Assembly (NCBI GenBank): GCA_964428805.1
Contig: CAYRZF010000067.1
Location: 1-11,395 of the forward strand
Source: CAYRZF01 sp964428805
GTDB taxonomy: Bacteria > Methylomirabilota > Methylomirabilia > Rokubacteriales > CSP1-6
Reading direction: 5' to 3'
DNA: 11,395 nucleotides
Shown here: positions 6,059 through 11,395 of the stretch, in pieces
How the letters are laid out: every line of letters begins with the position of its first letter
Position numbering within the stretch: position 1 is the first letter of the stretch
Position numbers and translations under genes: made by a program
The notes under the pieces: generated by a model
Database searches by the model: none
What the model was told of the DNA's origin: nothing
Seen by the model: the letters and a program-made list of their open reading frames with translations, nothing else

Positions 6059-7764
6059 CCCAGGCGCGCGCCCTCGTCGAGTCCCTGGCCGCCGTCGCCT
6101 CTCGCTTCTCTGCCGAGGATCGCCAGGCGAAGCTCCGCCTGTTCGAGCAACTGGCAGATTGTCAGATCCAGGAGCCGGCGGCGCTCCGGAGCTTCCACGA
6201 GACCCTTTGTTTCCTCCAAGCATACCCAGACGATCCGGCGGTGCTGGTCCCGGTCGACCGGGCGCTGGCGGGATTTTCGGCTCGCGTCGAGCAACTGGGA
6301 CCCCGAGCGCGACAGCGGCTGCACGACTCCGGAATCGTCGGCACGACGCTGGACTACCCGTTCGGGTTCCCGATGACGCGCTGGCTCGTGTCGCGTTTTC
6401 CGAAGGACGTGGAGATCGCATGGAAGAAGTTCAGGGGAGCGGAGCGGCTTGAGGAGGCGCTCTCGCTCCTCGTCACCCACGCCGAGGACGACGCGCTCAG
6501 CGACGGCGGGTTGGGGTGGCGACGCTGGCTCCGCGTGGCCAAGGCGGGACGCCGGCTGACGGACCCCCAGCTGCTGATTGAGCTGCTGGAGAGGAGCGGC
6601 CTGCCGGAGGAGACGTGTGACTGGCTCTTTGAGAGCCTGGAGCTGCCGATCCTCTGGCGGCTCCGCAACCCGGCAGGGTCGCGCACGCAGGCGAAGCTCT
6701 CATGGGCGCGCCCCTTCTTTCACCGGGAAATATTGGGGCGGGCCGGCTTCTCCTTCGTCGGAGAGGTGGCGCGGCCGCTGACGTCGATCCGACGGGCGGC
6801 GCGGCCACTGGCGGAATCGTTGATCGAGTCGGCCCGCGCCGCCATGGCGACTCGTCTCCGTGAGCTCCACGCCTTCTCGCATGCCAACCCCGACGACGTT
6901 TTGGTGGCAGACGCTGGTCGAGGACTGCGCGTAGCCCTCATCGGGATCCTGCCGAAGTTCCGTCTTCCGCTGGAGGCGTATTACGCGTTTTACGTCCTGA
7001 AGAATGGGGTGCCGGTCAGCTACGGCGCCGGCTGGGCGCTGTTCGGGACGCTCGAGTTTGCCCTGAATATCTTCGAGTCGTTCCGGCAGGGAGAGTCGGC
7101 CTTCATCGTCAGCCAGATCCTCCGCGCCTACTGCCAGTTGCTGGGCATGCGCGACGTGGTCGTGGATCCCTACCAGATCGGCCGCGATAACCCCGAAGCC
7201 CTCCGGTCCGGGGCGTTCTACTTCTACCATCGGCTCGGGTTCCGCCCTCGGGATCGAGCCGTGCTCCGCCTGTTGGAGAGGGAGCAGGGGAAGATCGCCC
7301 GGGATTCCTCGTACCGCTCACCGCTTCCTGTCCTCAAGCGGTTGGCTGAGGCGGAGGTGTATCTGACTCTCCCCGGCGGAAGCCGCGAGCCTGAGAGGCG
7401 TCTCAGGGCAAGCCAGGTGGCCACCCTCGTGACACGCCACATTGCGCGAGAGTTCGCCGGTGACCGCCGCGCCGCGGTCAGACAGGCAGTGGGCCGGGTC
7501 TCAGGGGCCCTGGGAGTCTCCCAATGGCGAACGTGGCCTCCCGACGAGCGACGAGCATTCGAGCGGCTGGCGGTCGTGGCGGCCCTGATTCCGAATCTGG
7601 ACCGTTGGCCGGCCACAGACCGTCGTGCCCTGGTGAGGATTCTGAGGGCGAAGGGCGGCCGGAGCGAGTTGCCCTACCTCAGGCTGTTACAGGACCACCG
7701 TCGGCTCAGGCGGAGCCTGGCGGCTCTCGTTGCCGCCTCATCGGCAGACGTGGGCAATGGGTGA
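6055..7764 (+). CDS. Uncharacterised 569-aa protein with a GNAT-like segment
   Basis: I do not recognise this gene as a whole. The start is taken as ATG 6055, giving an ATGA overlap with the recG stop and implying translational coupling; an ATG 33 bases earlier in frame is less likely. The protein is soluble-looking, with no signal peptide or clear membrane helix, and is rich in Arg, Leu and Ala. Residues about 306-400 look like a GNAT acyltransferase core: LKNGVPVSYG (315-324; strand-turn-strand as in GNAT beta4), FRQGESAFIVSQILRAY (343-359; helix after a possible acyl-CoA loop), then LRSGAFYFYHRLGFRP (383-398), which resembles the 'A..FY.rlGF' end of GNAT domains. The flanks (1-300 and 400-569) are largely helical by composition. 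Activity and substrate are unknown. It sits inside the conserved recG-rsmD-coaD run, so its expression is probably constitutive. Confidence 0.8.
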   Translation: MTQARALVESLAAVASRFSAEDRQAKLRLFEQLADCQIQEPAALRSFHETLCFLQAYPDDPAVLVPVDRALAGFSARVEQLGPRARQRLHDSGIVGTTLDYPFGFPMTRWLVSRFPKDVEIAWKKFRGAERLEEALSLLVTHAEDDALSDGGLGWRRWLRVAKAGRRLTDPQLLIELLERSGLPEETCDWLFESLELPILWRLRNPAGSRTQAKLSWARPFFHREILGRAGFSFVGEVARPLTSIRRAARPLAESLIESARAAMATRLRELHAFSHANPDDVLVADAGRGLRVALIGILPKFRLPLEAYYAFYVLKNGVPVSYGAGWALFGTLEFALNIFESFRQGESAFIVSQILRAYCQLLGMRDVVVDPYQIGRDNPEALRSGAFYFYHRLGFRPRDRAVLRLLEREQGKIARDSSYRSPLPVLKRLAEAEVYLTLPGGSREPERRLRASQVATLVTRHIAREFAGDRRAAVRQAVGRVSGALGVSQWRTWPPDERRAFERLAVVAALIPNLDRWPATDRRALVRILRAKGGRSELPYLRLLQDHRRLRRSLAALVAASSADVGNG

Positions 7765-7768
7765 CCCG

Positions 7769-8323
7769 ATGCGGGTCATTGCGGGGGAGTGGAAGGGACA
7801 GAGACTTTCAGCGCCCGCGGGCCGGACGATCCGTCCGACGGCCGACCAGGTGCGCACCGCGCTCATGGACACGCTCATGCCGTGGCTCGCGGGGGCCCGC
7901 TTCCTGGATCTCTTTGCGGGCGCAGGCGGGGTCGGGATCGAGGCGCTGTCCCGGGGCGCCCGGGAGGCGGTCTTCGTCGAGATCGACCCGATCGCGCTGG
8001 CCCCGCTCAGGGAGAATCTCCGGCACCTCGGGGCTCACAGCCGGGGCCGTGTGGTGCGCCGCGAGGTCTCCGAGGCCCTCGAGGCCTTCGAGCGCGAGGG
8101 CGAGCGTTTCAGGCTGATCTTCCTCGACCCTCCCTACGGGAGTGCGCTGGCCACCGAGACCCTGAAGCGCTTGGCCGACGGTGCGCTCCTGGAGAAGGAC
8201 GGCGTCGTGATCGCGCAGCATCTGACGAAGGAGCCGCTGCCGGAGCGGTTCGGCTTGCTGGTCCGGTGGAAGAGCCGCCGGTTCGGGGAAACAACCTTGA
8301 CTTTCTTTCGTCGCGAGGAGTAA
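7769..8323 (+). CDS. rsmD: 16S rRNA (guanine(966)-N(2))-methyltransferase RsmD
   Basis: SAM-dependent methylation of G966 (E. coli numbering) of 16S rRNA in the assembling 30S subunit. The 184-aa length matches the family (about 180-200). The protein opens MRVIAGEWKGQRL, the typical RsmD N-terminus, followed by RPTADQVRTALMDTL. The SAM-binding loop is DLFAGAGGVGIEALSRG (from residue 47), then VFVEID. The catalytic DPPY motif of N-methyltransferases acting on exocyclic amines is at 120-123 (FLDPPYG). ATG 7769 is chosen because homologues begin at this methionine. ATG 7757, four codons earlier, overlaps the previous gene's stop and cannot be excluded. The gene continues the recG-linked run, and coaD follows. 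Confidence 0.94.
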   Translation: MRVIAGEWKGQRLSAPAGRTIRPTADQVRTALMDTLMPWLAGARFLDLFAGAGGVGIEALSRGAREAVFVEIDPIALAPLRENLRHLGAHSRGRVVRREVSEALEAFEREGERFRLIFLDPPYGSALATETLKRLADGALLEKDGVVIAQHLTKEPLPERFGLLVRWKSRRFGETTLTFFRREE

Positions 8324-8372
8324 GATCAGCAGGATTTTTCGCGGGGTTTCGATCACCTGAGCGGGGGCATCT

Positions 8373-8858
8373 GTGGGCAAGCGAGCAGTCTATCCCGGAA
8401 TGTTCGACCCCATCCACAACGGCCACGTGGACCTGATCCAGCGGAGCCTCCGCATCTTTGACGAGTTGATCGTGGCCGTGGTGGCGAACCCGACCAAGGA
8501 GGCACTCTTCCCGGTCAAGGTGCGCCTGGAGATGATCGACGAGGCGACGGCGGGGCTCTCCAACCTCCGCATCACCTCATTCGATGGACTCTTGATTGAC
8601 CTGGTGGCCCGCGAGCGCGCAGACGTCATCGTCCGCGGGATTCGGGCCGTGTCCGACTTCGAGTACGAGTTTCAGATGGCCTTGATGAACCGCAAGCTCC
8701 GCGACAGTGTCGAGACCGTCTTCATGATCCCCCACGAAAAATACACCTACATCTCCTCTCGCCTCATCAAGGAGGTTGCCACCCTCGGCGCGGCGGTGGC
8801 TGGGCTGGTCCCTCCGCTGGTGGAGAAGCGGTTGGCCGAGCGGTTTTCCAAACCGTAA
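8373..8858 (+). CDS. coaD: Phosphopantetheine adenylyltransferase
   Basis: Catalyses the penultimate step of coenzyme A synthesis: ATP plus 4'-phosphopantetheine gives dephospho-CoA and pyrophosphate. The 161-aa length is typical of the hexameric bacterial enzyme. The nucleotidyltransferase signature is PGMFDPIHNGH (8-18), whose two histidines (H15, H18) correspond to the T/HxGH ATP-binding motif. VRGIRAVSDFEYEFQMALMN is the family's central region, and ISSRLIKEVA (127-136) is the ISSxxxR/KE motif near the C-terminus. The start is GTG 8373, the only start that leaves the normal N-terminus (MGKRAVYPG). A G-rich run (GCGGGGGC, near 8361-8368) serves as ribosome-binding site. The 49-base gap after rsmD holds no clear promoter or terminator. 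rsmD-coaD adjacency is common in bacteria. Confidence 0.97.
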   Translation: MGKRAVYPGMFDPIHNGHVDLIQRSLRIFDELIVAVVANPTKEALFPVKVRLEMIDEATAGLSNLRITSFDGLLIDLVARERADVIVRGIRAVSDFEYEFQMALMNRKLRDSVETVFMIPHEKYTYISSRLIKEVATLGAAVAGLVPPLVEKRLAERFSKP

Positions 8859-8866
8859 TCCGTCCG

Positions 8867-10057
8867 ATGCTGGCCGACCGGATCAAGGCGCTTGCTCCGT
8901 CTCCCACTCTTGCCGTCCAGGTCCGGGCCCAGTCCATGCGTGCCCAGGGGATCGACGTCATTTCCTTCGGGGCAGGGGAGCCCGATTTCGACACGCCGGA
9001 GCGGATCAAGGAAGCGGCGATCCGCGCGTTGCGGCGCGGCCAGACCAAGTACACCGACGCGGTGGGGATCCTCGAGCTCCGCGAGGCGGTCTGCCTGAAG
9101 CTCAAGCGCGATAACGGGCTGGACTATGAGCCGGCGGACGTCCTGATCTCCTGCGGGGCCAAGCACACGCTCTACAACCTGGCGGTGGCGCTGCTGAACC
9201 CGGGGGACGAGGTGCTGATCCCCGCGCCCTACTGGGTCTCGTATCCGGAGCAGGTGAAGCTCGTCGGCGCTGTGCCCGTCTGCGTCCCCATGGCGGAGGC
9301 GGGAGGATTCCAGGTGGATCCCGCCCGACTCCGCGCCGCGGTCACGCCGCGCACCCGGGCCGTCGTCCTCAACAGCCCCAACAACCCGACGGGCGCGGTG
9401 TTCTCCCCTTCGGCCCTCGGCGCCGTGGGCGAGCTGGCGGTCAAGCACGACCTCCTGGTGATCTCCGACGAGTGCTACGAAGCCCTGACCTACGAGGGAA
9501 GGCACGTGTCGATCGCGTCCCTCGGGCCCGAGATCAAGGCGCGGACCCTCGTCGTGAACACCTGTTCCAAGGCCTACGCAATGACCGGTTGGCGAATCGG
9601 TTACGCCGCCGGGCCGCGCACCCTCATCAAGGCCATGGGCGACGTGCAGAGCCAGGTCACCTCCAACCCCGCCTCCATGGCCCAGTGGGCGGCGGTCGAA
9701 GCGCTGGGCGGCCCCCAGGACGAAGTGGCGAAGATGGCGGGCGAGTTCGATCAGCGACGGCGGGTGATGATCGGAGGCCTGAACGCGATCCCCGGGGTGC
9801 GCTGCGTGGTGCCCGGCGGCGCCTTCTACGCCTTCCCCAACGTGGCCGGCCTCTTCGGCAAACGCTGGCAGGGCAGACCGCTTCAGGGCTCAGCGGACGT
9901 GACGGCGTTCCTCCTGGAGGCCGCGCGCGTCGCGGTCGTTCCCGGCCTGGAGTTCGGCTCCGACGCCCACATCCGGCTCTCATATGCGACCGGGCTCGAC
10001 GTGATTCGGGAGGGGCTGGCCCGCATGGACGCGGCCATCCGCTTACTCGGCGCATGA
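8867..10057 (+). CDS. Class I PLP-dependent aminotransferase (aspartate aminotransferase type)
   Basis: A fold-type I transaminase of 396 aa, probably aspartate:2-oxoglutarate, of the bacterial Ib (Thermus/Bacillus-like) subgroup. Key sites: NSPNNPTG (169-176) with the Asn that contacts PLP; SDECYE with D201 and Y204 binding the pyridine ring; SKAYAMTGWRIGY with the Schiff-base lysine K235; and HIRLSYA with R370, the arginine that binds the substrate alpha-carboxylate. The N-terminus (LADRIKALAPSPTLAVQVRA) and the GAGEPDFDTP segment are standard for this subgroup. The exact donor (aspartate, prephenate or other) cannot be told from sequence alone, so no symbol is given. The ATG at 8867 lies 8 bases after the coaD stop. 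Its stop overlaps the next start as ATGA, so both are probably expressed together. Confidence 0.93.
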   Translation: MLADRIKALAPSPTLAVQVRAQSMRAQGIDVISFGAGEPDFDTPERIKEAAIRALRRGQTKYTDAVGILELREAVCLKLKRDNGLDYEPADVLISCGAKHTLYNLAVALLNPGDEVLIPAPYWVSYPEQVKLVGAVPVCVPMAEAGGFQVDPARLRAAVTPRTRAVVLNSPNNPTGAVFSPSALGAVGELAVKHDLLVISDECYEALTYEGRHVSIASLGPEIKARTLVVNTCSKAYAMTGWRIGYAAGPRTLIKAMGDVQSQVTSNPASMAQWAAVEALGGPQDEVAKMAGEFDQRRRVMIGGLNAIPGVRCVVPGGAFYAFPNVAGLFGKRWQGRPLQGSADVTAFLLEAARVAVVPGLEFGSDAHIRLSYATGLDVIREGLARMDAAIRLLGA

Positions 10058-11079
10058 GCGTTGACCCCTCCTGGAACCAGGCCGGTGAGCGGGCGGCGGC
10101 GGCCCGCCTTATCCTGATCATCGGCGAGACGGACACCGGCAAGAGCTCCTTCACGACATTTCTGGCGAATAGTCTGGTCGAGCGCAAGCTCAAGGTCGGC
10201 GTCGTGGACGCCGACCTCGGGCAATCCGACATCGGCCCTCCGACCACCGTGGGACTGGGCCTGGTCACTCAGCCGATCGATCGTCTCGGGGAAGCCGAGG
10301 TCGTGAGCTTGTATTTCGTGGGCTCCACCTCGCCGCAAGGCCACGTGCTGCCGACCGTGATCGGCACCAAGAAAATGGTGGAAAAGGCGCTGTCCCTCGG
10401 CGTGGACCGAGTGCTGGTAGACACCAGTGGGCTCATCCAGGGGGAGCTGGGGCGAAATCTCAAACAGCACAAGATCGACCTGATCGACCCGGATCTCTTG
10501 CTCTGCCTTCAGCGCGGGGGCGAGTCGGAGCACATCCTGCGGCCGTACGTCCAGGGGCGCCGTCCCGAGATTCTGCGGTTGGCTCCGGGGCCGGCTGGGC
10601 ACAAGCGCTCGCAGGAGGAGCGGCGCCAGCATCGCGAGCGGACCCTCCAGGCCTACTTCCATGGGGCACGCATTCTCCACCTCGACCTTTCGAGGGTGGT
10701 TGTCAGGCAGCCCGCGCTCTATGTGGGACAGCCGCTCCCGGCGCGCCAGCTCGACGAGCTCTCCGGCATCACGGACGACATGATCCTCTGGGCGGAGCGG
10801 CGCGGGGGCGAGCTCGCGCTGGTGACGCCCGACCCCCTGCGCGAGGCTCAGCTCCGCCAGGCGCAAAAGCGCTTCGACGACGGTTCGGTGGTGAACTATT
10901 GCCTGGACGACTTTCAAGGAGCTCTCGCCGGCCTCGACGACGCCGAGCGCGAGACCCTGGGGCTGGGCATCGTGCGCTCCATCGACTTCGCCAAGCAGGT
11001 TCTCGTGGTGGAGACCACGGTCCCTGAGTCGGCGATCGCGGCCGTGAGGATCGGGCGCCAGAAGTTCCGCCTCGCCTAG
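10054..11079 (+). CDS. Clp1/Grc3-type polynucleotide 5'-hydroxyl kinase-like P-loop protein
   Basis: A 341-aa P-loop protein of the Clp1/Grc3 (COG1341-type) family. The characterised eukaryotic and archaeal members phosphorylate RNA or DNA 5'-hydroxyl ends. Walker A is GETDTGKSS (24-32; K30). The family's characteristic VDADLGQSDIGPP follows (D52, D54, Q57), the counterpart of the DxDxGQ Walker B/substrate motif. LVDTSGLIQG (D123) resembles the (V)xTxG clasp region. The second half (about 200-341) includes LSRVVVRQ and a C-terminal stretch DFAKQVLVVETTVPES, like the Clp1 C-terminal beta domain. The ATG at 10054 overlaps the aminotransferase stop and starts the protein 23 residues before the P-loop. 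The signature is strong, but whether this bacterial member has kinase activity, and on what substrate, is not known. The family is uncommon in bacteria. Confidence 0.82.
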   Translation: MSVDPSWNQAGERAAAARLILIIGETDTGKSSFTTFLANSLVERKLKVGVVDADLGQSDIGPPTTVGLGLVTQPIDRLGEAEVVSLYFVGSTSPQGHVLPTVIGTKKMVEKALSLGVDRVLVDTSGLIQGELGRNLKQHKIDLIDPDLLLCLQRGGESEHILRPYVQGRRPEILRLAPGPAGHKRSQEERRQHRERTLQAYFHGARILHLDLSRVVVRQPALYVGQPLPARQLDELSGITDDMILWAERRGGELALVTPDPLREAQLRQAQKRFDDGSVVNYCLDDFQGALAGLDDAERETLGLGIVRSIDFAKQVLVVETTVPESAIAAVRIGRQKFRLA

Positions 11080-11080
11080 T

Positions 11081-11188
11081 GCCGCGCCGATAACCGTCGC
11101 ATCCCGGCGGATGCTGGGCGGCACGGCCAAGATGCTGCTGGGCGACTTCTTCGTGTGGATGAGCGAGCAGATCCAGGGCAGCCCATGA
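11081..11188 (+). pseudogene. Possible remnant: C-terminal tail of a CoxG/SRPBCC-like protein
   Basis: An open frame reads ITVASRRMLGGTAKMLLGDFF and on to WMSEQIQGSP before a TGA at 11186-11188. It reminds me of the last helix of CoxG-type (carbon monoxide dehydrogenase subunit G) SRPBCC proteins, where an 'RmLGGTAKmli.qFF' helix is usual. Nothing of the upstream part of such a protein is present: the kinase-like gene ends at 11079 in another frame. If real, it is a decapitated fragment. The match is by eye only and could be chance. Confidence 0.3.
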
Positions 11189-11283
11189 CGGCCGCCGCAT
11201 AGGCTGGTCATGGCCCGGCGCCCCGGAAGGCCTCCACCCCCACGCGTCCGTGGCCGAGAACGGGCTTTATGTCGACTACGCGC

Positions 11284-11328
11284 ACTCCCCGCGCCCGTGA
11301 TCAGCGCCACGCGTCCGGCCAACCGCAC
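11284..11328 (-). pseudogene. Possible truncated start of a short-chain dehydrogenase (SDR)
   Basis: On the minus strand a GTG (11326-11328), preceded by a G-rich GGTGGGGGA ribosome-binding-like run, opens MRLAGRVALITGAGS, the classical first strand and glycine loop of an SDR. After the serine the expected GIGRA continuation is absent, and no other frame continues it. The frame stays open far into unrelated genes, as GC-rich shadow frames do. I read this as 15 codons of an SDR gene joined to foreign sequence at about 11284. Confidence 0.4.
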
Positions 11329-11349
11329 GGCTGTCCCCCACCGTCAGGC

Positions 11350-11394
11350 TCACGCGGCCTTCCGCCCAAGCGCGATCAGCCGGTCGGCCCTCGG
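11350..11394 (-). CDS. Possible 3' end of an unidentified gene entering from beyond the window
   Basis: The minus-strand frame reads PRADRLIALGRKAA followed by TGA (11350-11352), 21 bases before the SDR-like GTG start. The tight stop/start spacing looks like an operon junction and supports the idea that this edge once carried two minus-strand genes. Fourteen residues are too few to name a product. Confidence 0.25.
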   Translation of the reverse strand, partial: PRADRLIALGRKAA

Positions 11395-11395
11395 T

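Larger units (their letters stand above)
11080..11395. other. 316-bp end region without an intact gene
   Basis: This stretch follows the kinase-like gene and holds no complete ORF with a credible start, no T-tailed hairpin and no RNA gene that I can see. It contains three apparent gene fragments: a CoxG-like tail on plus, an SDR-like head on minus, and the end of another minus-strand frame. Bases 11189-11283 fit none of these. It may be a rearrangement scar or an assembly join. Confidence 0.5.

Noticed and set aside
11189..11300. Plus-strand frame reading EGLHPHASVAENGLYVDYAH to a stop at 11298-11300
   Set aside because: It looks slightly protein-like but has no start, no family match that I can recall and overlaps the SDR-like start on the other strand.
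9883..11328. 481-codon minus-strand open frame opposite the kinase-like gene and the end of the aminotransferase gene
   Set aside because: Only its first 15 residues look like a protein (SDR start). The remainder is antisense to two well-supported plus-strand genes and has low-complexity, shadow-type composition.
1..11395. tRNA, rRNA, CRISPR array, insertion sequence or riboswitch
   Set aside because: I scanned for repeat-spacer periodicity, cloverleaf-type sequences, transposase motifs and long structured leaders and saw none; apart from the GTTTCA array and the 23-bp stem I found no notable repeats.

Overview
The window is high-GC, gene-dense bacterial chromosome, almost all of it read on the plus strand. 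The gene set is housekeeping plus one accessory cassette. Gene content and GC suit a soil or sediment lineage such as Candidatus Rokubacteria/Methylomirabilota or a deltaproteobacterial group. That placement is an impression from style, not a demonstrated assignment.

Layout. (1) 1-2222: the 3' five-sixths of a bifunctional Rel/SpoT (p)ppGpp synthetase-hydrolase, cut by the window edge, followed at once by a small zincin-type metallopeptidase. (2) 2223-3670: a self-contained accessory unit. A consensus-like promoter is overlaid by a symmetric array of four GTTTCA half-sites. It drives an AbiEi-like winged-helix regulator that has no AbiEii toxin beside it. Two tiny lysine-rich ORFs with good Shine-Dalgarno sequences follow, and a perfect 23-bp stem with a T-rich tail closes the unit. 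(3) 3669-3860: rpmB (bL28, zinc-ribbon form) on the minus strand, divergent from recG across an AT-rich promoter gap. (4) 3938-11079: a long plus-strand run of recG, an unrecognised 569-aa protein with a GNAT-like segment, rsmD, coaD, a class I aminotransferase and a Clp1/Grc3-type polynucleotide kinase-like protein. Two junctions use ATGA stop/start overlaps, so translational coupling is likely. recG-rsmD-coaD is a familiar bacterial neighbourhood. (5) 11080-11395: no intact gene. It holds what look like pieces of unrelated genes in both orientations, suggesting either a rearrangement scar or an assembly join.

The part most likely to hold something undescribed is 2290-3670: a regulator with a nested dyad operator, apparently co-transcribed with two near-duplicate lysine-rich micropeptides. 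The two peptides keep the sequence MAKKKA while their codons differ mostly at silent positions, which argues that both are translated. Their function is unknown. The best secondary targets are the 569-aa protein inserted between recG and rsmD and the bacterial Clp1/Grc3-like kinase.
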